64,000 nucleotides of DNA from Ilex aquifolium (GCA_951799425.1 OX637398.1:3219501-3283500), one strand, 5' to 3'. Shown: positions 48,149 to 60,720, counted from the first letter of the stretch. Notes: generated by a model from the sequence alone, not told the origin. Program-made: numbers and translations.

Positions 48149-49275
48149 GCGATGGAGGTGGGGAAAGTGGAAGAGACAGTGAACACAGCACCATCACCAC
48201 CACCACCAAGAGCAAATCCGACGATTTTGCCCAGTCAATCGCAAGAATTGGCGTAGCTCAGGTATGCGAGAGTGCTGGGTTTCAGAGTATTCAGCAATCG
48301 GCGCTCGATACCTTCTCTGACGTTGCGGTCCGATACATCCGCGAAATTGGAAAAACTGCGAATCATTATGCAAGTTTAGCTGGCAGAACTGATTGCAATG
48401 TGTTCGATATAATTCAAGGGCTGGAAGATTTGGGAGCAGTACAGGGTTTCTCTGGCAATTTGGATGTTAATCATTGTCTTTATCACTCGGGTACGGTTAA
48501 AGAGATTGTTCAATATGTTGGTACAGCTGAGGAAATCCCATTTGCATATTCGATTCCCAGGTTTCCAGTTGTTAAAGAACGAAAGCCAAGCCTGAGTTTT
48601 GAGCAAGTTGGAGAAATGCTTCCAGGTGATCACATACCCACTTGGTTGCCCGTATTTCCTGATCCCGAGACTTACACAAACTTGCCTTCAGGAAATGAGA
48701 GAGGAGTGGAGTCTCAGGGTGATAGAATTGAGAAGGCTAGTGGTCATAGAAAGGTGGAACCATCGTTGCTGAATTTGCAGCAGAGGTTGGCTTCTAATGG
48801 GCCTGAAGCACCATTAGCTGCTGACCCTGGGGATGCTGCTAAGGCAAAAAGAGCATTGGATACCAACCCATTTCTTGCAGTCCCTTTGCAATATGGGGAG
48901 AAGGTAGTGTCTTCAGTTGTTTTGCCCGATAGACTGCGGGATGAAGCTGTGGTGCAAAATAACAAACATAGAGTGGTGGAAAATCATGCTTCAGTGTTGG
49001 AGACATTTGTTCCAGCTATCGAAGCAGTCAAGAGTGGGATAAGTGATTCAGAAGGGGGTATGAAAAAGGTTCTCTTGGGTAGGAAGCCCACTGTGCAATT
49101 CAAGTTTGGAACCAGCAAGAAGTTCTTGGGTGGGGCAATGAACCTCCGGATTGAGGGTGCTCAGAGAGTTGATTCTTCGTTTGTGAATGATAATGGAAAG
49201 GATGATAAGAAAAGGAGGGCCGAGCAAATTCTTAAGAAATCAATGGAAGACCCTCAGGAATTGTCTCAGTTGTAA
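48145..49275 (+). CDS. TAF8: Transcription initiation factor TFIID subunit 8 (TAF8)
   Basis: The 376-residue protein comes from one coding exon. TAF8 is a histone-fold subunit of the general transcription factor TFIID that pairs with TAF10 and helps assemble the complex in the nucleus. Residues about 26-99 form the bromo-transcription-associated histone fold (DDFAQSIARIGVAQVCESAG through DIIQGLEDLG). Residues 163-177, HIPTWLPVFPDPETY, are the hallmark of the TAF8 C-terminal domain. The tail contains TVQFKFGTSKKF and a basic segment (DDKKRRAEQILKK). The start is the ATG at 48145 giving MSDGGGESG, as in plant relatives; the frame extends upstream only through a TTG. The leader carries a probable intron, a tiny overlapping uORF and an ACCCTAAA telo-box-like motif (about 47819). 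A Mutator-like element ends about 370 bases before the leader intron. Confidence 0.95.
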   Translation: MSDGGGESGRDSEHSTITTTTKSKSDDFAQSIARIGVAQVCESAGFQSIQQSALDTFSDVAVRYIREIGKTANHYASLAGRTDCNVFDIIQGLEDLGAVQGFSGNLDVNHCLYHSGTVKEIVQYVGTAEEIPFAYSIPRFPVVKERKPSLSFEQVGEMLPGDHIPTWLPVFPDPETYTNLPSGNERGVESQGDRIEKASGHRKVEPSLLNLQQRLASNGPEAPLAADPGDAAKAKRALDTNPFLAVPLQYGEKVVSSVVLPDRLRDEAVVQNNKHRVVENHASVLETFVPAIEAVKSGISDSEGGMKKVLLGRKPTVQFKFGTSKKFLGGAMNLRIEGAQRVDSSFVNDNGKDDKKRRAEQILKKSMEDPQELSQL

Positions 49276-50295
49276 ATTGGGCCTGTTTGATTAGAGTTTG
49301 TATACTTGTTTAGGTAACTAACAACAGATGCTGGTACGGGGTAGTCAAAGCTGAGGAGCATAGAGTTGTTTGTGTATGGGCATTATGGACTGCTGGAGGT
49401 TATGTTTCCACTTTAACAAATTTGCAAGGTATGTAATTGTATGCTGGTGTAGTGAACCCTTGTCATCGATGATTCTTTCCAGTTGAAATTTTTGTTCTCC
49501 CCCATTTCGGGTTATGTGGTGATAATAGATACATTGATGTCTCCTTCTCTGGTGGTTGTGTACCATTACTTTCCGTGGATTGCTGAGTAATGATGAATCC
49601 ACAAACAGTATTGCATCAACATCACATAATCATTGAAGAATAAGTATATGTTATGACACATTGTTCCCTATTCTTTAAGCATATTAAAATTGTACAATAG
49701 GTGTTTACTTTTTACATGTTAAGTATCAAGATTTGCCTTATCACAAAAAATCGTTGCATTTTAACTCCCTATTTAGAGTGTCTAAGAAACTCAGATGGTA
49801 GGATGTAACTTTTGTTTTTGTGCTTGAATATTTAAAAGTTTTTTCCAGCAGAAAATGGTTTCATAGCTCTGCTTGCTGTTTTTAATTTTTATTAATGGTA
49901 AATTGGTTTTACGATTTTGGAATGTGATTTTTTGCCCCCCCCCCCCTTTCCTATGGTCCTTATTAGTTTTTTTTGTATAATATATGCTGTAGTCTGGAAA
50001 TATTTTTTTCCGATTAGCAGTATTCTCACATTTGGGAGATCTTAAATGATTTTCTTAACAGTTAGGAGATTGTGTCAGTGGACATGGGTGGCCACCAAAA
50101 TAAATTACTAAGAGGGTGAATAGTTTCTCTTCAAAATTACAATAAGGTTAAAATTTACTTTCTATGGGCTATTATAATCAATATGAAGAATCCATAGAAA
50201 ACTTATCGAAGTTCATTAAATGTAAAGATTCCGGGGAAAAGATGGTTGGATGATTTTTCTGGCTAACCTCAAGAAATGAGTGGATTAAAAGATTG
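49276..50295 (+). other. TAF8 3' flank, no further gene
   Basis: This is T-rich presumed 3' UTR followed by AT-rich intergenic DNA with a poly-C run at 49935-49946. No gene or bounded element was seen before the TRIM element. Confidence 0.5.
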
Positions 50296-51476
50296 TGTTT
50301 TGTACACATTTTTAATATGTTTTTATGTAATATTAGAAGTAATTATTAAGAAGTTATTTTAGGAAGTGGGTTAGTGACACAATATTTTTATGGGTTGTTT
50401 TTTAGGTGGTTACGAAGATAGTGGAGTCGTGGGTTAGGTTTGTTATTAAGGTAAGTTTTATTATCTTGTATTTAAAAGTCTTCTTATCAATAAAAATAAC
50501 ATTTTCCATGTTGAATATTGTATTGAATTTTCTTGTGGAAGTTTTGGAAATTCGGTTCTTCTCGAATTAAGCCGTTGGAGGCTTTCACCCATCTCGAAGC
50601 GGGTTTTCTTCCCTGATGTTATTTTTCATTTATTTTCTAAATTCTTCGAAGTGTGCATGTAATAATTGGTATCAGAGTAGACGATCCTATTAATGGCTAT
50701 CTTATCAGAAATTTCGAAGTTAATATGTGATGAATTTGAAGAAGGGTACAAGAGATTACTCGAAGAAAATCAACGCATCTGAGAAGGCTTCAACAAAATC
50801 CAAAAAATCCTTGAAGAATTTTTTTTTACTACCAGTCAACGTGATACATTGCAAAAAGCCGTAGCCATTCCGACGAAGGAAGAGGTGAACCCAGTTGTAT
50901 CAAGCATGTGTCTTGTTGCATCAATTGAGATGTATCAAATGCTGTTTTTACTTGGACCTAGCACAAGGCAGCCCACTCGTCAAGGGATAGGTCAAGTGAA
51001 TGCTAATGTAGATCAAACTTATTACGAAGACTCTGAAGTTGTTTGGCCGTCTCTTTTTTTATACGATAAATCAAACTTTGTGGACAAAATTTATTTTGAA
51101 GGAGAATGAAATGTTATGTACACATTTTTAATATATTTTTATGTAATATTAGAAGTAATTATTATAAAGTTATTTTAGGAAGTGGGTTAATGAAAGAATT
51201 TTTTGTGGGTAGTTTTCTAGGTGGTTACTAAGATAGTGGAGTCATGAGTTAGGTTAGTTATTAAGATAGGTTTTATTATCTTGTATTTAAATGTCTTCCT
51301 ATCAATAGAAATAATATGTTGAATATTGTATTGAATTTTCTTGTGGAAGTTTTGGAGATTCAGTTCTTCTCGAATTGAGCCATTAAAGACTTTCACCACC
51401 TTCGAAATGGGTTTTCTTCTCCAATTCTATTTTTCGTTTATTTTCTAAATTCCTCGAAGAGTGCACGTACGTAAGA
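50296..51476 (+). mobile_element. TRIM-like miniature LTR retrotransposon
   Basis: Two direct LTRs (50296-50664 and 51112-51476) share most of their sequence, both beginning TGTT.TGTACACATTTTTAAT. The primer-binding site TGGTATCAGAG (50667-50677), complementary to initiator tRNA-Met, follows the first LTR. A purine tract GAAGGAGAATGAAA precedes the second. The flanking duplication GATTG occurs at 50291-50295 and 51477-51481. The internal domain is only 447 bp and encodes no protease, integrase or RT; it has an ATG frame starting MAILSEISKLICDEFEEG, broken by a stop, perhaps a gag remnant. The element must rely on enzymes supplied elsewhere. LTR divergence shows it is not very young. Confidence 0.9.
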
Positions 51477-51481
51477 GATTG

Positions 51482-53402
51482 ATAGTGGCTGTCATTCGGA
51501 TGGTTTAAGGCTTCAATGTACTAATGTTGGTGGCCTGGTGTTGTAGGCTATCATAGATGGATGATTTATATAATTGAATTCATTAATATAACAAGTAATA
51601 AGAACATTGGTGGGGAATTTTCCATCCTCCGAATCAAACTTCTGAATACAGGGCAGGTTCATTCTAGTTAAGCTTTTACAGGGCAGGTTCATTCTGAATA
51701 CAAATTCTCGTATGTGTTGTCACTAGCTAGCAGATGTTAAGTTTCAAGTTATAGGGTCTTAATGTGTGCATACATGGTTTGAGTTTAATGTCTCTAATGC
51801 GGCAATTTATAGTGGTGGTTACCCAGAACAATGCTGTCCTGGAAGAAGTCTGTCATGCATTGCCCAGTTGACGAATGCGTAGACAAGTTAGATGATTTTT
51901 GCCAGGTATTTCGAGTTAAACAGTTTCATGGTGAATGCTGAAGATCTCTAGGTTTTACAACCTAGAATTCCCCACCCTCTTAAGTTAGAGCATTTGGTTG
52001 GGAAATTGGTTCATTGGGTTCACCAGCTGGGGAAATGTAGGTGTGCTTAATGAAGAATATACTATCATCAGTTTTGTTTTTTAAGAGTAATGTTATGCTT
52101 ACTAAAATAATTTATCAAAAATTGTTTTTACCAAATGAGTGAGCAATTCTATATCCAATTAAAACATTTTGATCAACTTTTTCGTGGGTGGGTCCGAGTA
52201 ATATGAAGCTATCAATTCATTTGGTAAAAATAGAGCTAATAATCGAATTAAGTTACTCGATTTTGGGTTCGGCTCGTTCAGACTCGGTTCATTTAGAAAA
52301 TGAGCTGAACTTGAACAATTTTTTATGTTCGTTTAGAAAACGAGCTCGACAGACTCGGTTTGAATTCCACATGCTCGACTCGTTTATGTGTAAATACTCG
52401 AGTTTGACTCAGATTCAGCTCGTTTTGGACTCGTTCAAGCTCGACTTGTTTTTTAAACGAGCCGAACTTGAATAATTGTTTAGACTTGTTTAAAAAAACG
52501 AGTTCTATAGGCTCGACTTGAGCTCGTTTGGGCTTATGGGTCCTAGGTAAAAATACTTTTTGGTATGTATATTATTTTTCGTTACATATGTACATTGATC
52601 AGAATTTACTGCTTTCCTCTAACTTTGTAATTCCTTTTTTTCAACTGTTTTCCTCTAGCGTTCGTTTGTTTAGCAAGATAATGCTAGAAAATACAAGAAA
52701 GAGAACATTTTAAAATTTTACATGCGTTTGTTTAGCATGAAATAAAAAAATGACAGAAAAAATAATTTTCTCTCATGTTTAGATTTTCTCACATCTAACT
52801 AACTTTTTTTTCTTGCAAAAAAACACAAGGAAAAGCGAGAAAGTTGTGTTCAATAACCTAACTTCCCATTTTACTCTTATTTTTCTTAAAATATTCAATT
52901 AGTTATTAATTTTTTAAAAAGATGTGTACAAATTAGGCTAATCATATAATTTGGTCTAGAGATTAAGGTTTGAGTGAATTTTTGTTCCTGAATTAGGTTA
53001 GGAGCCAATTTTTTTAAAATTTGAATAATAAAAAATATTTTTTTCTTCTTTAGACCGAGTTAAAATAATTAAGGATAATTTAGACAATTAGACAAAATTT
53101 CTTATAACTTTCTTTTTTTTCAAACAATGGAATGAGATTGTTTAAAAAATTTCTTAGAAGTTTTTCATGCTAACCAAATACATGCATAAAAATATATTTT
53201 CTTTCACTTTCTGTCTCTTTTACTTTCCATCATCTTTTTCTTGCTAACCAAATGGACTCCTAACGTTGCCATTCCTTTTGAACATTTACTCTTATACTTT
53301 CACTCACACATACTCTCTCTCTCCCCCCCCCCCCCCCCCCCCCCCCCCTTCCCCCTTTATCTCCATTACTCTCTCACTCTCCTTCTCCCTCTCTATCAAT
53401 TA
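51482..53402. other. Intergenic DNA with a CTCGTT-motif repeat and poly-C
   Basis: The stretch 52240-52530 is a degenerate repeat of GGCTCGTT/GACTCG/GAGCTCGA motifs of unknown class. A direct repeat ACAGGGCAGGTTCATTCT occurs at about 51648 and 51679. A 26-base C run lies at 53323-53348. No gene was recognised. Confidence 0.5.
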
Positions 53403-53699
53403 CTCCATCCGTTCCTAAATAAGTGATGTTTAAGGTTTTTGCACAAGGATTAAAGAAGCTATTAAATAGCTCTAATATGAGTAAAAAATAATTACACAAG
53501 ACTAAAATACTATTATTCAATATGTATTGGGAAGGAAAAGAATATGAAAGGCACTTAGCCTACACCTAATTTGATGCATTGAAGAGTTAAGGGTAAATTT
53601 GGAAGAAAAAATATTAATTGTGCTTTGGTTTCATTAAACGACAGATATTATGGAAAAAAAAAATTGTGTAAAATAGCAGATATTTAGGAACGGAGGGAG
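53403..53699. mobile_element. Stowaway-type MITE (Tc1/mariner)
   Basis: The 297-bp element has inverted termini CTCCATCCGTTCCTAAATA and, reversed, CTCCCTCCGTTCCTAAATA, and is flanked by TA at both sides. Both features are diagnostic of Stowaway MITEs. It has no coding content. Confidence 0.87.
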
Positions 53700-53701
53700 T
53701 A

Positions 53702-55331
53702 CTCTCTTACTCTCTCTCCCCCCTATTTTCTCTCTTTCTCTCTCACTGTCTCTTCCTCCTATTTTCTCTCTCAATTGCGTATTTAAGGCACAATTACTCT
53801 CTCTCCCTCAATCCGAAGTTGGCATTCTTAATCATTGTTGTATTGATATTTCAAAAGAGATATACCGAAGAGATCATAACTGATTGATAATTTATTTTAT
53901 TTTCAAATATGTAAAAAATTGATATAATCGGATATCAATATTACACCAACAATTACTTCGACATAATCGGATATCAACGTTACATCATTATAGAAGTTGT
54001 GACCATAACAACTATTTTTTGGATAACTCTCAACTCGAAACTATCTCTAATTCTTTGAAATTGTGGTGTGCTTTTTTATATTTCTTAGACTTTTAAAGAT
54101 AAAATTAAAGAAGAAATTGTTTTTGTACTTGTATTTGCTTCCTAGTATAATTACTTTCTACAAAGAAATTCCGAGTCGGAGTTATTATCACATTCAAAAA
54201 TAGGTGTTAATGAATTTTTAGAAATTATATATGATTTAAAAAATTTATATATATCAGAGGGGTTAATGAAATTTTAAGGGTGATATATAATTTAATAGAT
54301 TTATATGTATCATTTTTTTAATTGATAAAAAATCAAAAATTAAAACTTGTAATTAGTGTCCACTATCATATAAATTCCTGGCTCTCTCCCTGTCCCCCAA
54401 ACCCAAAAACAAAGGCCATAAGGAAGATAACATTTGGTTTGGAAGCAACCTCGGCCTGAGGTGTACCTCCTACTCATTCATACGAGAACCAAAATCAATG
54501 GAAGCCTTGGACCATTTAAAGGTTGGTTTGATTATCTGCACGTAACGTTATTTGAACTTTGTAGTGACGAGAATTTCATACATTGGATCATTTTTTTATT
54601 CAGAAGCTTCCATCACATATATTATGACTAAATCAATTACAAGATCAAACTTCTAATCAGTTGCACGTGGAAAATAAAATTCAAAGCTGAGCACGCCAAG
54701 GTTTGTGTGTGCCACATGTTACTTTGCAGGAAGAATATCACTAGGATCATGCATACCATGATCATATTTCCACATGACTTGCCATGATTTCTCAAGCTTT
54801 CTTTTCTGTTTTAAAGAAAGTTGGAATCAAATCAAAGTGGTCCTATTCTTGTATTTCAGCAGAGATAGGAACTGGCAGATAACCATGAGAGTACCATAAT
54901 TTATTTTTTGGTATTGTATCGAAAGTTACTTTCCGAAAAAAAAAAAAATAATACTGGCAGAGAGAACTTTCTCCATTTCTAATTTGATTAACTGAGACTT
55001 GTGCTATGAAAAGCTGGATAATTTCACCCTTTGCAAAAGAGAAAGTTCATGGATCTGGTCAAGTTTCACCCATTTGCAAATTAGCCCAATGATTATATGT
55101 AATTCGAATTGTACACCTATAAATTGAAAAATCATATACGTAACGTTAAGGATGACAGTGGATCGTGGTGTGTGGGCTGTCTAATTTGTATTACTTATGT
55201 TGTGTCAAAATTGATTCAATGGTAAACGATGATTCACCAAAAGCAGGTCTAGTGGGTGAATTCGACTATGATCGGACACGTTAAGACTAAATCAACATTG
55301 GAAAATTTCATGTTTATCAATCGGCAATCCT
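53702..55331. other. Intergenic DNA, no gene seen
   Basis: A CT-rich stretch (53700-53810) is followed by AT-rich non-coding sequence. GATATAATCGGATATCAA and CGACATAATCGGATATCAAC near 53920-53980 form a short direct repeat. Nothing else can be supported. Confidence 0.5.
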
Positions 55332-55339
55332 ACTACAAA

Positions 55340-56495
55340 CAGGGGCGGAGCCAGACATCTTCTCCAGTGGGGGCAACTTAAACTATATTAATATTAAAAT
55401 TTAAAATATTCACAAAAGTATAATTTTATTAATAAAACACCAATTAAAGACACAATTCATATACATGAGTGATATACAAAAGGAGCCAACAAAAAAAAAG
55501 TCATTATAGATTTATCTATAAGACCTAACAAAAAAAATTTGAACCGCAAAATTAGGCTCAATCATATATTAAATTTTAAGAAAAAATTTCATAACTAATT
55601 CAAAAATTAATTTGTTCAATCACAAACTTAATATTCATCATTAAATTTTAACAAACAATCGAAACTAACTTAAACTATAATTATTCTGGTAAACTAAACT
55701 TAGGTATATGAAGTACTTAACTTATCACAATAAAACTATTCAAACTACCAAATCAAAATAATTTAGTCTAATTATAATGGAGGACTACAAGTCTCAATTC
55801 CAATTCTACAAATAAAAATAAAACAAATGAGACGACTACAAGTCCTAATTCCAATTCAACATATAAAAATAAAACACTAGAGAGGACTACAAACTCAAAT
55901 ATCAATTAAATATATAAAAAAATAAATCATAGAAGAGGACAAGTCCCAATTTTATTTCAACATAGAAAAATAAATACAGGACTACAAATCCTAGTTTCAA
56001 TTCAATACATAAAAAATAAAACATAAGAGATGATTACAAGCCCCAATTTCATATTTTCAATTCAACACGTAACAAATAAAATACGAAAGAGAGCTACAAA
56101 CGCTAATTTCAATTCAACATTTAAAAAATAAACCACAAAAGAGGACTACAAACCCTAATTTTCAATTCTAACATATAAACATAAAACAAAGAAGAGGACT
56201 ACAAGCCCCAAATTTAGTTCAATGTATAAACATAAAACAAATGAGAGGGCTAACCTATTTCGTCGCATATTAGTTAATCTTTAAATGCCCAAAATTTTGA
56301 TATCAACTTCTATTGATATTCACAAGTGAGACTCATATATTTGTCAAAATAACATAACTACCCTTAAATCTTTTAAAAAAAATTCAGTGGGGGCAAATCT
56401 TTAATAAATTCTAAATTTTTTAAAATTATACTTAGTCCCTAAAATTTTTTAAAATTCCAGTGGGGGCAGCTGCCCCCACTGTGGATCCGCCACTG
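55340..56495. mobile_element. Non-autonomous hAT element with internal minisatellite
   Basis: The 1156-bp element has termini CAGGGGCGGAGCCAGACAT and, reversed, CAGTGGCGGATCCACAGT; subterminal CAGTGGGGGCA occurs on both sides. It is flanked by a perfect 8-bp duplication ACTACAAA (55332-55339, 56496-56503). The start matches the element at 26064. It has no transposase. The interior is occupied by a tandem array, described separately. Confidence 0.9.
55778..56250 (+). repeat. Tandem array inside the hAT element
   Basis: Eight to nine degenerate units of about 50-60 bases follow the pattern GAGGACTACAAGCCC, AATTTCAATTCAACATATAA, AAATAAAACA. Length differs between units through small indels. Confidence 0.85.
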
Positions 56496-56590
56496 ACTAC
56501 AAATAATAAGTGCAGAACAGTCGCAACCAAAAGGGGAAGATGGTGGAGATACAGAGATACTTGTCCATTAATTAATGCATATGCATTTGT

Positions 56591-56763
56591 GAGGGCGGGT
56601 CTCATCGTAACAGGAAGATTATTTCATTGTAATTTGGAAGTCACGGGTTTGAGTCGTGAAAATAGTCCCTTTGCTTGGTTGCAGGGGTAAGACTGTATAC
56701 ATCAAACCCTTCTCAGATATTACAATAACGAGAGTCTCGTGTACTAAATGCCCCCATTAATGA
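56591..56763 (+). mobile_element. Au-type SINE
   Basis: The tRNA-derived body has a B-box-like segment GGAAGTCACGGGTTTGAGTC, followed by GTGAAAATAG and GGGGTAAGACTGTATACAT, the typical layout of plant Au SINEs. A 12-bp target duplication ATATGCATTTGT flanks it (56579-56590 and 56764-56775). It is non-coding. Confidence 0.8.
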
Positions 56764-59143
56764 ATATGCATTTGTAGTTGGGCAAGTGAAATATTGAAGC
56801 TGAAGTTATAGCGGGCATTTAAGTATGAAGCTCTTAACCACTACTTTCCACCTCCTCTTGCTTTTGCTCGGAGAAAAAAAAGGTCTAGAAGAAACACCTT
56901 AAAAATCAGAAGGCAGGCAGCTTTAATATATGCCATCTCTCCACAGCACTTGGGACCATCACAACCACACAATGGTGTCAATCATCTACCTATCCACCAT
57001 TAAAGAAACTGAGTTGAATAACAACAGAAAACTTGTAGTCAACTGTCCTTCCTGAGGAAACTATATACCCTTTTATGTACTGATCAACTTCCCTAAAACT
57101 ACAATACAGACAGTAGAAGACGCACCAGATAAGCTTCTATTGGGACGATAAAGAGCATTTTGATTGCAGATGGGTATGGCTTCTCAACAAAATAATTGCT
57201 AGAAAAGAAAGAATATTTAACCCAATAGATAATTCAAGTGGTAATAAAGACGAGCTGTAAATTCAGACATCCTGAGTTCGAATGCTAACAACTCTTTAAA
57301 ATCAAACTCCTCATAAATAATCTAATCCTGACGTGTATCTTCTAGAACACGAAGACAACAAATCACAATACTGCAGCAATTATCAAAGTCTTAATCATGA
57401 CCCATCCAAAGTCAAAGAAGAAGCTGTTAAGAGATTCTTACCGCCTTATTTTTCTTGTCCAAAGTTACTTTCCAGGAAGGCTCTTACCGAGTCTTCTTAA
57501 TGTCTACAAAGTTGCCGTCAATTTCCTCCCACCTTCCCACCCATATTTGTTAGAATCTATATGACTTTTTAGTACTGCCATCAAAAAGCAATAATCGGAG
57601 GATTGCCGACTTTTTTCTGTTGTTATGTGTTAGATTATTGTAATCGTTTTTAGGGTAGAAAGTAGCATCAAGGGGTCTTCTGATATTTCACGGCTGCATT
57701 TCAGTATTCCTGATTGTTGAATGGTGTATTATATGTTACTAGGTAATCCGTGTTTAAAAGTACCATAAAATGTGATGATTTTAAGAGAAACGTGGATAGT
57801 TGTTGGATGAGTCTATTTGAGACCTTCAAATAAATTTATTGTTTTGTCACTGAAAACAAAGAAAAATTGGGGTCTTAGTTTGCATCTCAGAAACTGTTTT
57901 TTATTTCCGAAAACAATTTCTCAAAGAAAAATTATTTGGCCAATTATTTTTTGTTTTTGTTTTTTTGAAAACTAAGAACAAAAATTAGGTAGATTTAGAG
58001 AATAAATTAGAACTATTTTGTGTGTTTTTGAAAAATAATCTTTCTAGAATTTAGAAAACACCACCACCACCACCACCATCATCACATTTTTATTTTCATT
58101 ATTTTTTAGGTTACTATAAAAACAAGTTTTACTGTTTTCTATTCCGTATAACTGTTTTTGAAATTATATAATCAAACAAATTCTGCGACACAAAAAATAT
58201 CAAAAATAATTTTTTAAAACTCTTTCCAAAAATAATTTTCAGATACTATTTTTTAAAACATAAATCAAACATGTCTTGAGTCTCTCTCTCTCTCACCACA
58301 GCACACTGGAGGTTGAAGAAAAGACTTATAAATACTGCACCATGAGCCCCCTGTTACTGCACAAAAAGGAGGACGAGCATCTGTATAATAAAAAACACTC
58401 AGTTACACTACTGAGCAGGTTGGTCTAGTAGATAAAAATTTAATTTTTTTTACTCAATGTTTGAGTTCGACTCAGTGAGGCTAATCTTATTTTTTAGCGT
58501 CAGAGCATATAGTGAGACTTTAACTTCGACCCCAATGTAAAGACAATAGTCTTTCTACATATAGCTATGTGGTGAGAGAGATAATGTTTACTAATGAATA
58601 CGTACAATAATCTATTTTTTTTGTATTAAAAAAAAAAAACCCTCAGCTACTTAAAACAAATCAGAACGGTGAGATCCAATTCATTTTACGATTTACGTTT
58701 AAATTTTCAGCAATGATAAACCTATTTATTTATATTTTAACTTAAATTACAGTGAGTTATATCCATTTAAACACAATAGAAGAAAAGGTACAAACTTATG
58801 TGCACTGCCTGAATAACCATAGCATTCAACAATGTACAAGGTTACAGTAAATTGAGAGTATAAAAGGTTGTACCAAGTGTACAAAGGGTTTAACTATGGT
58901 AATCAAAAAATAAATTTTCTTTACCATATTTCTATTTTTTATTTAATAAAAATATTTCAAGTGTAAAAAAAAATTATCTTATTATATTTTATTAATATAT
59001 TATCTTTTTAATTAATAATTACAAATCATCTAAATTAAAATCAAATACTCCAGATCAATTTCAGCACAATAACCTAAATTATCCATTGTACAAATTTTTT
59101 ATTAATAGCAAGTGTACGAACCGGTCCAAAAATACAAAAACAA
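56764..59143. other. Intergenic DNA with SINE-like scraps
   Basis: No gene was seen. Two tRNA-like pieces are visible: 57225-57340 (CAAGTGGTAATAAAGACGAG, GAGTTCGAATGC), whose relative lies at 60870-60990; and 58415-58560 (GGTTGGTCTAGTAGATAAAA, GAGTTCGACTC). Neither folds as an intact tRNA. Confidence 0.4.
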
Positions 59144-59157
59144 GTGTACGAGAATTA

Positions 59158-59406
59158 ACCACCGACTAGAGTGGTCTAGTGGTGGTATCAGTCTTACTCT
59201 TCACCCAGAGGTTAGGAGTTCGAGTCTTGGAGCCCCCGTTAGGGTTCGGTGGTTGACCGTTATACTAGCCTAATTAAGTATAATCCCGAGAGATGTTTCA
59301 GGCGCGGTCAGGGGCCTTATGATCTCACCGGTGAAGGCCTAACGGGATGGTTATTGGATGCTCTTTCTTGTCCCCCACCCCTTTTTTTTCACAACAAATA
59401 AAAAAT
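59158..59406 (+). mobile_element. SINE with poly-T tail and 14-bp target duplication
   Basis: The tRNA-like head has an A box (AGTGGTCTAGTGGTGG) and a B box (AGGAGTTCGAGTCTTGGAG). The unique body contains CCCGAGAGATGTTTCAGGCG and CTCACCGGTGAAGGCC, and it ends in a T run. A perfect 14-bp repeat GTGTACGAGAATTA flanks it (59144-59157 and 59407-59420). A diverged relative lies at 33870-34050. Confidence 0.85.
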
Positions 59407-59420
59407 GTGTACGAGAATTA

Positions 59421-60249
59421 TATGATAAGGAATTTAAACTTAAAGGACCATTAGTAGATAGTTGAATTGAATGCTAGGAAAGTTGGCAAACAAACTATGT
59501 TTCGAACAACCACTAAATGAAAACACCAATAAATGGCTTACTTAAAAGATCCACCAATATGTCTTAAGAAAAGTCTATGGTTGGTGACCCATAAATAAGA
59601 GTTCAGTAAAGGTTAATTATAATTTAATGAGATTAGGATTTTTTTTTTTTGTTTATTAAAAAGGACCCTCTAGTTATGTCTGTCCATAGTATTATTGACT
59701 TCATTCATAATATTATTTAAAAAAGACCCAAACTATCTAATTTCGTGTCATGTTAACGAATCGTGTCGGATTATATAAGCTTAACATCTAATGAATCAAA
59801 TTTGAAACAAATTCTTATAGGCCTAAAAAAAGGCTCTCAATGGGGCATTAAACACCACCGCATCACATGTCATGACTTGACTTGATCAAAATCATTTTTG
59901 CAATCATCCACTACCCAAAATTGCATTAATGACTATGAAAATCCACAAATAATTAAATTCTAAGGCAAGGATTATTTGATGCACAATAAAGGATCTAGAC
60001 GCCAGTCATAACCCTCTCTATGAGTCACTCCTCGAATATATTTTTCTACACTTGCACTTTATTATTTTCTTTTTGAAAAATTGTTGGTGGATATTTGAAT
60101 CCTACATATATAAACAATAAAATAAATTTTTTTTACACGGGACATATTTTTATGAGTAATACTACTTTAATATATTTATTGACCTAATCATTCATAACTA
60201 TTGGATTGATAGTGAGTCTCAATATTTAAATTCCAATTATTATGTTGGT
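59421..60249. other. AT-rich intergenic DNA, nothing recognised
   Basis: There are short open frames only. No repeat boundaries or regulatory motifs could be supported. Confidence 0.5.
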
Positions 60250-60720
60250 ACCAAAGATTCTCAATCCTTCTACGTTGAGTGATTATCGACCAATCTTTTG
60301 TTGTAATGCACTCTAAAAGTGCATTACAAAAATTCTGGCCAATAGGGTAAGTATTTTGCCTCATCACATCAGCTATGGTCAAGTTGTTTTCATAAAAGGT
60401 AGGAGGATAGGTGACAACATACTGCTTGCTCAAGAACTCATGAGAGGTTACCAAAGGGATAAAATCTCTCCCAGATGTGCTATAAAAAAGTAGATTTGAA
60501 CAAAACTTATGACTCAGTTAGGTGGGATTTTTTGCTTGATACTTTAGAGTTAATAAAATTCACTCCTAAATTCATTCAATGGAATAAATCATGCATCACC
60601 TCTCCACTTTTCTTTGTGAGCATCACTGGTGAACTAGAGGAAGATTTTCATGGGGCTAAAGGGTTAAGACAAGGGAATTCCATTTCACCTTACTTGTTTG
60701 TAATTAGAACTCACAATTAA
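60250..60720 (+). pseudogene. LINE reverse transcriptase fragment
   Basis: The plus strand encodes a piece of a plant L1-type RT: CITKILANR, GRRIGDNILLAQELMRGY and SPRCAIK in one frame, then after a frame change DLNKTYDSVRWDFLLD, FIQWNKSCITSP and GLRQGNSISPYLFV in another (60475-60720). The A-rich run at about 60480 marks the frameshift. The sequence stops before the catalytic YADD region and the endonuclease is absent, so this is an internal relic. Confidence 0.87.

Noticed and set aside
58415-58460. Possible tRNA gene (A-box and B-box like motifs)
   Set aside because: No cloverleaf or acceptor stem can be drawn; more likely a SINE relic. The same holds for 57225-57340 and 60870-60990.
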